Source: Archangium violaceum
GTDB taxonomy: Bacteria > Myxococcota > Myxococcia > Myxococcales > Myxococcaceae
Reading direction: 5' to 3'
Length of the DNA stretch: 64,000 nucleotides
Assembly (NCBI RefSeq): GCF_016859125.1
Contig: NZ_CP069338.1
Coordinates: 10,853,501-10,917,500 of the forward strand
Part shown: positions 1 through 10,327 of the stretch, piece after piece
Position numbering within the stretch: position 1 is the stretch's first letter
Layout of the letters: the number at the start of each line of letters is the position of its first letter
Notes under the pieces: generated by a model
Seen by the model: only the letters and a program-made list of their open reading frames with translations
Database searches by the model: none
What the model was told of the DNA's origin: nothing
Made by a program: the position numbers and the translations under genes

Positions 1-669
<669 letters not shown>

Positions 670-733
670 TGTGCGGGCATTGTTCGCCGCCCGAGCAACC
701 CCCCGCCGGGCTTGATATGTACACCCGCCCGCC

Positions 734-1489
734 ATGGTCTACTGCCCTCGCTGCGACGCCGACAACCCCGACACCGCCTCCACCTGCCACGCCTGTGGCT
801 CGCCCATCCGCTCCAACACGATGGTGATGGCCGCGCCGAAACCGGCGGCCCGGCCCCAGGTGGCCCTGCGCGTCGTGCGAGCGGACGGCGGCCCGGAGTC
901 GGTGGTGCGGATGACCAAGGACACGCTCACCTGCGGCCCCCAGGGCGACCTGCCGCTGGCGGATGACCCCTTCATCATGCCCGTGCAGGCCCGCTTCTTC
1001 TTCTCGGGGGGGAGGTTGGCGGTCGAGGACGTGGGCGGCGCCAATGGCGTCTTCGTGCGCCTGCGCCAGGAGCGGGAGCTGCCCGTGGGCGGCGAGCTGC
1101 GCCTGGGCCGGCAGCGGCTGGTGCTCGAGCCCATCCCCGCGGCGGCCGTGGGTCCGGGTGGAGCCCACATCTGGGGCTCGAACGACCCGGGCTACCGGCT
1201 GAGGCTGGTGCAGATTCTGGAAGGGGGTCTGCGGGGCGCCGCCTTCCCGCTCAAGGAAGGGGACAACCATCTGGGGCGCGAGCAGGGGGACATCACCTTC
1301 GCCACCGATGGCTTCGTGTCGGGGCGCCACGCGCTGTTGATGGTGAAGCAGGACAGGTTGCGAGTGAAGGACGTGGGCTCTTCCAACGGCACCTTCATCC
1401 GACTGACCGGTCCGGTGTTCGTGGACAACGGGGACCACTTCCTCATTGGCCGCCAGCTGCTCCGGGTGGAGATCCAACTGGCGGCCTGA
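734..1489 (+). CDS. Zinc-ribbon double FHA-domain protein
   Basis: 251-residue phosphopeptide-binding protein. An N-terminal zinc ribbon (CPRC at 4-7, CHAC at 19-22) precedes two FHA domains, roughly 50-130 and 160-250. The second keeps the classic features: LGRE, SGRHALL and SSNGTF. The first is more degenerate (ANGVFVRL). No membrane segment or signal peptide is seen. It is divergent from the kinase gene at 669, which also begins with a zinc ribbon, so the two probably share a promoter region and a phosphorylation-dependent pathway (inference). ATG start at 734. Confidence 0.9.
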   Translation: MVYCPRCDADNPDTASTCHACGSPIRSNTMVMAAPKPAARPQVALRVVRADGGPESVVRMTKDTLTCGPQGDLPLADDPFIMPVQARFFFSGGRLAVEDVGGANGVFVRLRQERELPVGGELRLGRQRLVLEPIPAAAVGPGGAHIWGSNDPGYRLRLVQILEGGLRGAAFPLKEGDNHLGREQGDITFATDGFVSGRHALLMVKQDRLRVKDVGSSNGTFIRLTGPVFVDNGDHFLIGRQLLRVEIQLAA

Positions 1490-1550
1490 GGAAAGCAGGA
1501 GGTCTCACGCGGGCCCGTACGCGAGAACCCCCCCTGCCCTCTCCTACGGG

Positions 1551-1913
1551 CTAGCCGTAGGACTTCTCCTTCTTCTCCTGCTCTTCCTTGCAGCGGATGC
1601 ACAGCGTCGTCACGGGCCGCGCCTCCAGCCGCTTGGGAGAGATCTCCTCCTCACAACGTTCGCAGATGCCGAAGGTGCCGTCCTCGATACGGCCGAGAGC
1701 ACGTTCGATCTTCTGCAGCAGGAACTTCTCCCGGTCCCGAAGACGGAACACCATGGACTGGGCGTACTCGGAAGAGGCCTGGTCGATCTCGTCGGGGAGA
1801 TCATCGGTGTCGAAGCTCGCTTCCTCCACCAGGGTCTTCTTGGCGCTCTCCAGCAGGCTCGTCTTGCTGTCCTCGAGCATCTTCTTGTAACGCTTGAGAT
1901 CTTTCTGGTTCAC
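1551..1913 (-). CDS. TraR/DksA-type C4 zinc-finger regulator
   Basis: 120-residue protein of the DksA/TraR family. These proteins bind the RNA polymerase secondary channel and tune initiation, often together with (p)ppGpp. The N-terminal half is a helical coiled coil starting MNQKDLKRYKKMLEDS. The zinc finger is C-terminal, CERCEEE followed by CIRCKEE, a full C4 set. It lacks extra domains and ends in a lysine/glutamate-rich tail. It is convergent with the FHA gene and transcribed alone. Myxobacteria carry several such paralogues, so no specific symbol is given. Confidence 0.9.
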   Translation of the reverse strand: MNQKDLKRYKKMLEDSKTSLLESAKKTLVEEASFDTDDLPDEIDQASSEYAQSMVFRLRDREKFLLQKIERALGRIEDGTFGICERCEEEISPKRLEARPVTTLCIRCKEEQEKKEKSYG

Positions 1914-2049
1914 AGCCTTAGGCTCCCGTGCATCGGGGAAAATGGGCCCTGGTGCCTCGAAAAAAATGGCCGGAAAGCTTTATTCACATGCGGTCTGATG
2001 TCAAGGAGACCTGACCAACAACCCATAACAGGCGGCGCGTTCGTAGCCC

Positions 2050-2931
2050 ATGAGCGATACCTCGAAATTCGACCGGGAGTTCCTGCGAGCCGCTCTCTCG
2101 CTCGCTGGAAAAGGGGACGTGGACCACTTCCTCTACATCAGCGACGTGCCCATCGCGCCCGAGGACCTGCGCCGGCAGCAGGCGAAGCGCAAGCTCGTCT
2201 ACGCGGTCACCGCACCCCGGATGGCGGAGGAGCTGTTGTCGAAGAAGCAGCGGGCGCTGGTGATTCCCGCCTATGACTACTCGCGTACCGAGCGGGTAAA
2301 GGTGGCCCTCGTGTCCGCCCTGTCCCAGGGAGCGTTCAAGGAGGGGGACCTGGTGCTGTGCATGACGGGCAAGCTCGGCCGCTCTCCCGACACGCTGATG
2401 CAGATGCGCATCGGCGGCTCGCTCGACGACCGGCTGACGATCGAGGGCGTGAAGCTGGGGGACGAGTTCAACTCGCAAGTGGTGGACGCGCTCATCCAGC
2501 TGGCGCTGCAGGTCGGCCAGGAGGGCTTCGAGGGCCACCCCATCGGGACGATCATCACGATTGGCGATCACACAAGCGTGATGGAGAAGAGCCGGCAGAT
2601 GACGATCAACCCGTTCCAGGGGATCTCGGAGGCCGAGCGCAACGTGCTGGATCCGAAGATCCGCGAGGCCATCAAGAACTTCTCGGTGCTGGACGGAGCC
2701 TTCGTCATCCGCGAGGACGGCGTGGTGCTGGCGGCGGGACGCTACCTGTCGGCCTCGGACGAGGCGGTGAAGATTCCGCTGGGGCTGGGAGCGCGACACG
2801 CGGCGGCGGCGAGCATCACGTCGACGACGAAGTGCATCGCGCTGGTGGTGAGCCAGACGTCGGGAGCGGTGAGGCTCTTCAAGGGCGGCAACATCGTGCT
2901 GGAGCTGCACCAGACCGCGCGCCGCACGTAG
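2050..2931 (+). CDS. DAC-domain protein, probable diadenylate (c-di-AMP) cyclase
   Basis: 293-residue cytosolic protein whose C-terminal third matches the DisA_N/DAC fold that joins two ATP into c-di-AMP. The DGA motif is at 215-217 (LDGAFVIREDG), followed by an LGARHAAAASIT segment around 245-258 where canonical enzymes have an RHR motif. The N-terminal 200 residues resemble the regulatory half of archaeal and deltaproteobacterial DAC proteins, not the DNA-binding domain of DisA. There is no membrane helix, so it is unlike CdaA. The GARHAA variant leaves cyclase activity probable but unproven. Confidence 0.82.
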   Translation: MSDTSKFDREFLRAALSLAGKGDVDHFLYISDVPIAPEDLRRQQAKRKLVYAVTAPRMAEELLSKKQRALVIPAYDYSRTERVKVALVSALSQGAFKEGDLVLCMTGKLGRSPDTLMQMRIGGSLDDRLTIEGVKLGDEFNSQVVDALIQLALQVGQEGFEGHPIGTIITIGDHTSVMEKSRQMTINPFQGISEAERNVLDPKIREAIKNFSVLDGAFVIREDGVVLAAGRYLSASDEAVKIPLGLGARHAAAASITSTTKCIALVVSQTSGAVRLFKGGNIVLELHQTARRT

Positions 2932-2943
2932 CGCGGCGGGCCC

Positions 2944-3375
2944 TCACCCGATGGAGATCCGCGAGAGCGCCTCGCGCAGGCGCTCGGGCATGGCCACCGC
3001 CTTGCGCGACTGGCGGTCCACGAAGACGTGCACGAAGTACCCGTGGGCCGAGGCCTGCTCCTCGCCCTCCTTGAAGATTCCGATCCCGTACGTCACCGAG
3101 CGGTTGCCGAGCTTGTCCACGCGCAGGCCCGCCCGGAGACGGTCCGGGTACGCGAGCGGAGCGCGGTAGGAGCACCGCGACTCCACGACGAGGCCGATGA
3201 CGGGACTGGTGAGGATGTCCAGGCCGCCCTCGTGGATGAGGTAGTGGTTCGCGACCGTGTCGAAGTAGCTGTAGTAGGTGACGTTGTTGATGTGCCCGTA
3301 GACGTCGTTGTCCATCCAGCGGGTGGTGATGGGCAGGAAGTAACGGTAGCGGTCCGCGGTCTCGGCTTCGGTCAT
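2944..3375 (-). CDS. Acyl-CoA thioesterase, 4-hydroxybenzoyl-CoA thioesterase-like
   Basis: 143-residue hotdog-fold thioesterase that hydrolyses acyl-CoA in the cytosol. The family signature lies near the N-terminus: RWMDNDVYGHINNVTYYSYF, with the catalytic Asp in place. The ATG at 3375 is chosen because it begins the conserved sequence and lies 20 bp past the stop of the upstream transhydrogenase. The open frame continues further upstream but would overlap that gene. Same strand and tight spacing indicate an operon with the transhydrogenase. Substrate unknown. Confidence 0.88.
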   Translation of the reverse strand: MTEAETADRYRYFLPITTRWMDNDVYGHINNVTYYSYFDTVANHYLIHEGGLDILTSPVIGLVVESRCSYRAPLAYPDRLRAGLRVDKLGNRSVTYGIGIFKEGEEQASAHGYFVHVFVDRQSRKAVAMPERLREALSRISIG

Positions 3376-3395
3376 GGGGGTTGCCTCCGCTTCGA

Positions 3396-4706
3396 TTACC
3401 AGTAGCTCAGCGCCTGGCGGAACAGCTCGGTGAGGACGGGCCGGGTCATCTCCCGGGGAGCGTTCTGCAGCAGGCGCTGCTGCGGGAAGGCACCTTCCGT
3501 GAGGGCCGCCACGTCCGCTTCGCCGTAACCCACGCCCCCCAGGCCATTGGGGATGCCCACCGCGCGCATGATCTGGATGAGCTTGCCGGAGAGCACCTCG
3601 CCAGCGTCCGAGGGCGTGGCGCCGCGCACATCCGCGCCCAGCCACTGCGCGGCTTCCAGGTGGCGCTCGGGGCTCACCTGCGCGGTGTAGCGGAACACGG
3701 CCGGCGCATTCACGATGACGGCCATGCCGTGGGGAACCAGGGGCTCATCCCGCGGATAGCCCGAGGGACGGAAGTCGCGCACCAGACCCGCCACGGCGTA
3801 GGCCATGCCGTGCGGTGCGTGCACCCCGGCGTTTCCGAAGGCGATGCCCGCCAGCGTGGAGGCCCACATCAACTGCTCGCGGGCCTCGTGGTCCTCCGCG
3901 TCCTTCACCCCGCGCTCCAGGTACAGCCCCATCAGGCGCAGCGCCTCGCGACAGCCGAGGTCGCTCCACGGGTTGGCGCCCTGGCTCATGGGCCGCAGGC
4001 TTGGACGCTGCGGCGCGGGACGGCGCACGTACGGACGCGCCGTATAGGACTCGAGCGCGTGGGACAGCACGTCCAACCCGCTGGCGGCGACCACCTCACC
4101 GGGCAGGGTCGCGGTGCAGTCCGGATCGATGAGGGCCTCGGTGGGCCGCAGCGCGGGCGAGGCGATGCCGGTCTTCGCCCCCATCGACAGCAGGTCGAAG
4201 ATGGTGATGCCGGTGACCTCGCTGCCGGTCCCCGAGGTGGTGGGGCAGGCGATGTGCGGCTTGAGCGGGCCGGGCACCGGACGCCCCTCACCCACCGGCG
4301 CGTTGACGTAGGCCAGGAAGTCCGCCGGATGGGTGGCGTAGAGGTTGGCCGCCTTGCAGGTGTCGATGACCGAGCCTCCCCCCAGGGAGATGTAGCCATC
4401 CGGCCGGGCCTCAGAGGCGAAGCGCGCCGCGTGCAGGAACGACTGGTCCGTGGGCTCGACGTGCACGTCGGTGTAGACGACCACGTCCAGCCCGGCGGCG
4501 CTCAAGGACTGGTGGACCTTCTGGAAGTGCGGCAGCCGGGCCATGCGCGCGTCCGTGAACAGGGCCACGCGCTTCATCCCGAGTGCCCTGGCGCGATCAC
4601 CCACCTCCGCCAGGCAACCGCGGCCGAAGGTGATACGCGAGGTGTCCACGGTGAAGGCGTTGTCGCAGCCCTCTCCGACGTGCTGGTAGTAGTGGCAGCA
4701 GCCCAT
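3396..4706 (-). CDS. Iron-type alcohol dehydrogenase, hydroxyacid-oxoacid transhydrogenase-like
   Basis: 436-residue group III metal-dependent alcohol dehydrogenase close to ADHFE1/HOT. That enzyme transfers hydride from 4-hydroxybutyrate to 2-oxoglutarate without free NAD. Seen directly: the N-terminal [18 protein letters not shown] block typical of HOT, GGGS dinucleotide contact ([14 protein letters not shown]), [11 protein letters not shown], metal ligands in [11 protein letters not shown] and [11 protein letters not shown], and a full-length C-terminal helical domain. It is cotranscribed with the thioesterase 20 bp downstream, so a short-chain hydroxyacid/acyl-CoA role is plausible (inference). 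Confidence 0.88.
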   Translation of the reverse strand: MGCCHYYQHVGEGCDNAFTVDTSRITFGRGCLAEVGDRARALGMKRVALFTDARMARLPHFQKVHQSLSAAGLDVVVYTDVHVEPTDQSFLHAARFASEARPDGYISLGGGSVIDTCKAANLYATHPADFLAYVNAPVGEGRPVPGPLKPHIACPTTSGTGSEVTGITIFDLLSMGAKTGIASPALRPTEALIDPDCTATLPGEVVAASGLDVLSHALESYTARPYVRRPAPQRPSLRPMSQGANPWSDLGCREALRLMGLYLERGVKDAEDHEAREQLMWASTLAGIAFGNAGVHAPHGMAYAVAGLVRDFRPSGYPRDEPLVPHGMAVIVNAPAVFRYTAQVSPERHLEAAQWLGADVRGATPSDAGEVLSGKLIQIMRAVGIPNGLGGVGYGEADVAALTEGAFPQQRLLQNAPREMTRPVLTELFRQALSYW

Positions 4707-4730
4707 TGCTTCCCTCCTATCCGTTCGTGA

Positions 4731-5288
4731 TCAAGCTCCGCGCTCTTCCCGGTAGATGTCCGCGAGCGCATGAGCCCGTTCGATCTCATCGCGCGCGGCA
4801 TCCACGGCCAGCACCTTCTCGAAGCGCTCCACCTGCTCGCGGAGGGCGGTCGAGACGAGCCCCCCCACGGCGAGCCGGGCCGAGGCACTCTCCCGCTCGG
4901 TGCGCAGCTCGGCAACACGGTCGCCGAGCTCCGCGGCGGCCTCCAGCAGCAGCTTGCCGTCCTGCTCGGCCCGGTTGAGCGACTCGCGCGTGGTGTTCAA
5001 CAGGGACTCGGTCTGGGCGCGATCCCGCTCGAGCGCCTGGGCGATCTTCGTATCCCCCTGCTCGTCCGCGACGGCCCGCCGCTGGGAGATGTCCTCCAGC
5101 CGCTTGACGTACCGCTCCTGCGAGCGGGTCAGGTCTCCCTTGAGCGCCAACAGCGTGGCCGCGGACTTGCGGACCTCGGCCGCCTGCCGCTCCAGGTCCT
5201 CGATGAGCTGATCGAAGGCCGCGAGCGGATCCGTGGACCGCTGGGGCTTCTTGGGTGTCTTCTTCCTGCGCAACCAGTCGAAGAGCAT
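4731..5288 (-). CDS. Coiled-coil protein (VWA/AAA cluster)
   Basis: 185-residue, mostly helical protein. After a basic start (MLFDWLRRKKTPKK) nearly the whole chain has heptad-like Leu/Ala spacing with many Glu, Arg and Gln. It resembles PspA/phage-shock style coiled coils in composition but lacks an amphipathic leader. The ATG at 5288 lies 14 bp past the stop of the VWA gene. Longer upstream frames would overlap that gene. Same strand and close spacing put it in the operon with the VWA and AAA+ genes. Function unknown. Confidence 0.72.
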   Translation of the reverse strand: MLFDWLRRKKTPKKPQRSTDPLAAFDQLIEDLERQAAEVRKSAATLLALKGDLTRSQERYVKRLEDISQRRAVADEQGDTKIAQALERDRAQTESLLNTTRESLNRAEQDGKLLLEAAAELGDRVAELRTERESASARLAVGGLVSTALREQVERFEKVLAVDAARDEIERAHALADIYREERGA

Positions 5289-5301
5289 GGCCGAGCACAG
5301 C

Positions 5302-7614
5302 CTACTCGAACGGACGGCACAGGAGGCGCACGCGAGAAAGGCGCTCGTGCACCTGTGAACCTCCGACGGCCAGCGCCGAGAGGTAGCGCGCCGGGGTGAG
5401 CTGATACACCCCGAGCAGGTGCTGCAGGAGGGTGAGGCCCTCGGTGGCGCGGCGGTCGGCGGAGGCGAGCGCGGCCGCCTCCACGATGGCATCGAGGATG
5501 TCGGCCACGCGGGCGATCACCTCGGGACCGGGCGCCTCCCCCGCCAGCTTCTGGGCGCCCACCCGCTCCGGGTCCGGGAAGAGCGCATCGAAGGAGGCCT
5601 CGGAAGCCAGGGGCGCGCGAGAGGCGTCCGTCCGTCCGGTGGCCATGGCCTCGAGCGCGTCGAGGTGGGGGGTGAGCGCCTCGATCACCTCCGGGGTGAC
5701 GGGCACGTCGTGTGGAAGGAGGGTGCGCCAGGGGCTGTCGAACTCGGTCTTCGCCCACTGGATCTCCTGGTCGGAGAGGTGGTGGTAGAAGGCGCGGCCA
5801 CCCCGGGCACGCTGCTCCATGACGAGCGACTTGAGGTCCGGGTTCTCCTCGCCGAGCGAGATGAAGCTGAGCGAGATGTCCAGCGCGTCCACGGGAGCGC
5901 GGGTACGGCGGATGAGCTCCAGGTCGACGCGATCCTCGCCATCGGTGATGAGCACCACGGTGGCCCGGGCGAGGTACGGATCCTTTCCCCGCGCGGCGCG
6001 GATGGAGTCGAAGGCGGACATGAGCGCCAGGGTGATGTCCGTCTGGCCCTCGGCGGGCGAGTCGCGGAAGAGCTTCTCGATCTGCCGGGTGGCCTCGCGG
6101 GCCGTGTCCACGCGGGCCAGCTCCGTGGGGGCGTCGTTGAAGAAGGAGAAGTAGAGCGGATCGAAGGGGTGGCCCTGGCGCGCCTTGACGCGGAGGTTGT
6201 TGAGCTCGGCGATGATGATGGCGTCGCGGAAGCGCGCCCGGGAGCCGTGCATGGAGCCCGAGGCGTCACAGACGTACACGCGCACGGCGGTGCGCTTCTT
6301 CTTCTTGGGCTGGACGGGCGGCTCCTCCTCCAGGTAGGCGCGCACCGTCTGGCTGTGGGCGGCCAGCTCGTAGACGAGCAGCCTCGGGTCCGAGATGACG
6401 AAGTTGTGCACGTCGTGCAGACCGCCCGTGCGCTCGAACGTCATGTTCTGCGTGGGGTACGGCACCCGACGCGGCACGGGACGCACCTTCCGGGTGTTCA
6501 CCTCGACGACTTCCTCGGAGAGCGAGTCCTCCACGTCGAAGTAGCGGGCGCAGCCGGCCGCCAGCTCGAACGCGGAGAGCTGCTCGGGCCGCAGCGAGAA
6601 GGCCAGATCCGCGAGCAGGTCATCCGCGCTGGAGGCCTTGGGCGCCTGCCGGAGCGCGTTCGGGCCCTCGAAGGCGGGGGGCGCCTCGCCGAACCAGCGG
6701 GTCAGATCATCGCGCTCGGCGGACTCCAGCATGGCCCGCATCGGCTCGCGGGAAGGCATCATCGGCTCGAGCGCCGCTCGGGCCGCCGCCGCCAGCCGGG
6801 GATCATTGGCCTCGAGGGCTCGCTCATAGAGCCCCCGGAGCGAGCGCCAGGCCATGTGCGGATCCCTGCTCGCGGTGCGTCGCACCTCCTTCACCAGTGC
6901 ATCCAGCGAGCGCGTCGCCGGCTGCTCCCGGACACGCTCACGCGCCTGGGCCACCTCGCTGCGCAGGGCCACGCCGCGATCCCGGTCGTGCTCCATGCCG
7001 ATGCGCAGGAGGATCTCATGGGCGACGTCCAGGTCCCTTCGCTTCTGGACCAGGTCCTCCACGTTGGTGCGCGCACGCTCGGCGAGGAACTCGGCCACGG
7101 CCATGCGGGCCTTGCTCGGGGCTCCGCGATCGTTCCAGAGCGGACCGGGCCTCGTGAAGATCTCGAACGCGCCCTCCTCCTCCCGAGGCGGGGGTGTGGG
7201 GGACATGAAGAGGTCCGCCACCCGCAGCACCCGCGCGAGCCGCACGAAACCCCGCTCCAGCGCCGTGCGCGCCCCCGGAGGCGTCCGGCCTACCCGGAGC
7301 ATCTTCTCCACCGCATCCAGCGTCCGCTCGTACTCCTCCAGCGCCTCGCCGGCCCGGGTCTTCAGCCCCGTGGCCAGCTCGCCCACCCTGCCCTTCTTCA
7401 CACCGAGCTCGAGCAGCAGTCGGGCATCCGCGAGCGTGTGCACCCCCACCCGCTCCAGGGCCTTGTCGAGCGCCGTCACGGTGGGCAGGGACAGGTCCAC
7501 CTCGGCCGGGGCGGTGAGCCCGAGCCACCAACCCCGCAGACCCTCGGACTGGGACGGACTCCCCTGGAGCGCGTCCAACCGGAGCCGCAGGCGTGAGAGC
7601 CGCGAGCCGAGCAC
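5302..7614 (-). CDS. Large VWA-domain protein, partner of the adjacent MoxR-like AAA+ ATPase
   Basis: 770-residue cytosolic protein. The C-terminal half contains a von Willebrand A domain with a perfect MIDAS start (VCDASGSMHGS, Asp near residue 451), then TDITLAL and VLITDGEDRVD. The N-terminal half is helical and has no clear domain. There is no signal peptide or transmembrane helix. MoxR-type ATPases are typically encoded next to VWA proteins and act with them as metal-dependent chaperones or complex activators. Here the ATPase gene ends 15 bp upstream on the same strand. Client unknown. Confidence 0.85.
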   Translation of the reverse strand: MLGSRLSRLRLRLDALQGSPSQSEGLRGWWLGLTAPAEVDLSLPTVTALDKALERVGVHTLADARLLLELGVKKGRVGELATGLKTRAGEALEEYERTLDAVEKMLRVGRTPPGARTALERGFVRLARVLRVADLFMSPTPPPREEEGAFEIFTRPGPLWNDRGAPSKARMAVAEFLAERARTNVEDLVQKRRDLDVAHEILLRIGMEHDRDRGVALRSEVAQARERVREQPATRSLDALVKEVRRTASRDPHMAWRSLRGLYERALEANDPRLAAAARAALEPMMPSREPMRAMLESAERDDLTRWFGEAPPAFEGPNALRQAPKASSADDLLADLAFSLRPEQLSAFELAAGCARYFDVEDSLSEEVVEVNTRKVRPVPRRVPYPTQNMTFERTGGLHDVHNFVISDPRLLVYELAAHSQTVRAYLEEEPPVQPKKKKRTAVRVYVCDASGSMHGSRARFRDAIIIAELNNLRVKARQGHPFDPLYFSFFNDAPTELARVDTAREATRQIEKLFRDSPAEGQTDITLALMSAFDSIRAARGKDPYLARATVVLITDGEDRVDLELIRRTRAPVDALDISLSFISLGEENPDLKSLVMEQRARGGRAFYHHLSDQEIQWAKTEFDSPWRTLLPHDVPVTPEVIEALTPHLDALEAMATGRTDASRAPLASEASFDALFPDPERVGAQKLAGEAPGPEVIARVADILDAIVEAAALASADRRATEGLTLLQHLLGVYQLTPARYLSALAVGGSQVHERLSRVRLLCRPFE

Positions 7615-7628
7615 GCGTCAACCCCTCC

Positions 7629-10178
7629 TCACAACGAGGCCCGCAGCTCCAGCAGCTGCTTGCTGAAGCGGGTGAAGTCGTCGTCGATGCCGCGCAGCAC
7701 GCTCTCCAGCTTGCGCGCGCTGTCGCCCAGCTCGCCGGGGATGGCGATCAGCACGCCGAGCAGGCCCTTGATGCGCACCAGCTCACCCTCCTTGAGCGCG
7801 AGCAGCGGGAATCGGCTCTTCACCAGGCGATCGAAGACCTGCTCCGCGGAGGCCCGGTTCTGGATGGACTCGGGGGCCGGCAGCGCGTTGAAGAGCTGGG
7901 TGAGCCAGCTGCGCAGGTACTTGAGACGCGTCTGGACGAAGGACAGCTCCACCCGGGCCACCGCGTCGCGGATGGTGTCGGAGAGGAAGGACGTAGCGGA
8001 GGCCGGCCGCGCGAAGGCGAGCTGTCCGTCCAGCCCGAGCAGCGCGGCGAACTCACCGTCCCGGACCTGAGCGGAGAAGTCCCCCCGGTAGAAGGTGTAG
8101 GCCTCGCCATTGACGGCGGCATGAGGGGCCGGCGGAGGGCTCGCCACCTCGCGGCCAATGTTCCGCACGTACTCGCGCAGGCGCGTCTCGAGGATCTCCC
8201 GGCACTCGGTGAACACGGGCTCCGGGGACAGGCCCTCGCGCCGCAGGTTCTCCGCCACCGACTGCACCGTGCGGGAGAACTGGTCGATGCGCTCGAAGGG
8301 CGTGGTGGACAGCACGTCCCGCGCGTAGGCGAACCCGAGCGGCTGCAACAGCTCCTGCTTGAGGCCGCGCTGCGCAGGATCCAGCTTGCACAGGGCCGTC
8401 TCGAGCTGGGTGAGCCGGCGCGAGTCCGCCGCGAGCGCATCGAGCGGATCCCTCCGGCCACGCGACGCGGGGAAGACGCTCGTCGCACGCTGACGGAGCG
8501 CGACCACGGCACGCCGCCGCGCCTCGGACTCCGAGGCCCGCAGGCGCGCCACCGCGCCCGAGCTGCCCTCGGCGAGCAGCACCAGGAGCTCGCCCACCTT
8601 GGCCAGCTCCTCGGAGAGGTTGTCCACCATACCGACGAGCGTCTCCAGCACCACCGCCTCGTCGAAGGCGAGACTCTCGGCGTTGAGCGCCATCAGCTCG
8701 AGCGCCTGCAGGACGAAGCGGGCCACCGACTCACACAGGGCCGGCAGCCGCTGGCGCAACTCCGGCACCTGGCGGCACAGATCCACCGTCTCCACGAGCG
8801 CGGAGAACACGGCCACGCCCGCCCGGGGCTCGGTGCCCTCGACGGGCCCGCGCGCCATGCGCTGCTCCACCGTCGCGAGCAGCCCGCGCGCGGCTCCCAG
8901 CAGGACCACCCGGTTGTCCGGATGACGCGGCCCCGGGACGAGCTTGATGCGCAGGCGCTGCGCCGTGGTGGTGACGATGCCGGGCTGGAAGTTGCGCGCC
9001 AGGGCCTCCACGACCTTGAGATCCTCGGCCGCGCCGAGCGACGACGCCTCGCGCTCCACGCCCGTGCCCAGCTCCGCGCGCACCTTGGTCAGCGCGGCAT
9101 CGAAGGCCTTCTGCTCGATGCGGACGATCTCCAACTGCGCGCGCTCGCGGGGATCCACCGCCACCTTGAGGAGCGCCTCGGACTCCTCCGCCGGAGGTCC
9201 GCCGAGCAGGAAGAACCAGCGCAGGGCATCCAGGTCCTCCACGGTGGCCTCGAGCGACCGCTCCGGGCGGCGGTAGAGCTGATCCCTCACCACCGCGGCC
9301 TTGAGGGCCCACAGCGCCTTCACCACCGAGCGTTGGGAGAAGTACTTGGTGGGCACGTAGTCGGGCAGCTTGGACACCTGGGCCGTGAGCGCGCGCTCCA
9401 GCTCGTCGGCGAGCATCTCGATGGCCTCGAGCAGGTGGCTGGAGACGGTCACCCGCTCCACGGCCTCCTGGAGTACGTCCAGTTGCTGCAGGGTGAGGGT
9501 GGCGCGCAGATCCGGCCGGATGCCATGGGCGAAGCGGTGCAGCATGGCCGCGCGGCTGGGGCGCCGGGCGAAGGACTTGGGCACGAAGGAGATGAAGCTG
9601 AGCCGGTCCGCGAAGGCCAGGAGCAGCTCCGGCGAGCGCGCCAGCACCTCGGAGAGGTAGCGGTTGCTCGTCATGATGGCGCACTCGATGCGCCCGCTCG
9701 TCACCCGGCGCCCGTGCTTGAGCTCGCGCTCGTGCAGGACGTTGAGGATGGAGCGCAGCAGCATGTCGCGCCCGTCGAAGACCTCGTCGAGGAAGGCGTG
9801 GGTGGCGCCCAGCATGCCGTCCTCGGTGATGTACTCGGTGCGCCCCGTCTCGGTGAGCACCTTGAAGTCCACCGGGCCGATGAGGTCCGTCTGCACGGTG
9901 GATTCGGCGATCTGCTTGGCGAAGAGCGAGGGCTGTCCCGTCTTCTCGTCCAGGATGCGTCCCAGCACCGCGGAGGCGATGGCGCTCTTGGCCGTCCCCG
10001 GCGGCCCCACCACGAGCACGTGCTCCCGGCACAGCAGCGCCAGCTCGATCTGGGTGAGGAGCGTCTCACGCTCGAGGTAGGCCTCGCGCAGCTCCTGGAA
10101 GAAGTGGCGGAAGGCCTGCGCGGCCTGGGGATGGACGTGAGTGGGCGGATGGATCACGGGTATTCGGCCTGGGAACAA
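7629..10178 (-). CDS. MoxR/RavA-like AAA+ ATPase
   Basis: 849-residue ATPase. Walker A GPPGTAKS is at 58-65, Walker B AFLDEVF at about 128-134, and a sensor 1 stretch follows (IMTSNRYL). The AAA core fills roughly residues 20-330. The remaining 500 residues are helical with several Leu/Glu-rich segments and no recognised domain, much longer than standard MoxR (about 330) and closer to RavA plus an extension. It is first in the operon with VWA and coiled-coil genes. Likely role is ATP-driven remodelling or metal insertion, with VWA as adaptor (family knowledge plus inference). Confidence 0.87.
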   Translation of the reverse strand: MFPGRIPVIHPPTHVHPQAAQAFRHFFQELREAYLERETLLTQIELALLCREHVLVVGPPGTAKSAIASAVLGRILDEKTGQPSLFAKQIAESTVQTDLIGPVDFKVLTETGRTEYITEDGMLGATHAFLDEVFDGRDMLLRSILNVLHERELKHGRRVTSGRIECAIMTSNRYLSEVLARSPELLLAFADRLSFISFVPKSFARRPSRAAMLHRFAHGIRPDLRATLTLQQLDVLQEAVERVTVSSHLLEAIEMLADELERALTAQVSKLPDYVPTKYFSQRSVVKALWALKAAVVRDQLYRRPERSLEATVEDLDALRWFFLLGGPPAEESEALLKVAVDPRERAQLEIVRIEQKAFDAALTKVRAELGTGVEREASSLGAAEDLKVVEALARNFQPGIVTTTAQRLRIKLVPGPRHPDNRVVLLGAARGLLATVEQRMARGPVEGTEPRAGVAVFSALVETVDLCRQVPELRQRLPALCESVARFVLQALELMALNAESLAFDEAVVLETLVGMVDNLSEELAKVGELLVLLAEGSSGAVARLRASESEARRRAVVALRQRATSVFPASRGRRDPLDALAADSRRLTQLETALCKLDPAQRGLKQELLQPLGFAYARDVLSTTPFERIDQFSRTVQSVAENLRREGLSPEPVFTECREILETRLREYVRNIGREVASPPPAPHAAVNGEAYTFYRGDFSAQVRDGEFAALLGLDGQLAFARPASATSFLSDTIRDAVARVELSFVQTRLKYLRSWLTQLFNALPAPESIQNRASAEQVFDRLVKSRFPLLALKEGELVRIKGLLGVLIAIPGELGDSARKLESVLRGIDDDFTRFSKQLLELRASL

Positions 10179-10206
10179 GGGCTCCTACATCGTAGCCCCA
10201 AAACAG

Positions 10207-10243
10207 AAGGGCCGGACACCCCCTCGCGGGAGCGCCGGCCCTT
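10207..10243 (-). terminator. Rho-independent terminator after dnaK
   Basis: A 9-bp perfect stem (AAGGGCCGG / CCGGCCCTT) is followed on the minus strand by CTGTTTTGG. It lies between the dnaK stop and the AAA+ gene start, so it probably ends dnaK transcription. Confidence 0.7.
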
Positions 10244-10289
10244 GCTCTTCCTGGGTTTCAACCCGGGATGTCTGCGACCCTCACCCCGG

Positions 10290-10310
10290 CCCTCTCCCGA
10301 GGGGAGAGGG
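10290..10310. repeat. Short palindromic hairpin CCCTCTCCC/GGGAGAGGG
   Basis: A 9-bp stem with a 3-base loop, just downstream of dnaK. The same arms recur at 13687-13709 after the lipid kinase gene. It looks like a dispersed intergenic palindrome of this genome and may assist termination. Confidence 0.55.
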
Positions 10311-10327
10311 AGGAGGAGGGGCACCGA

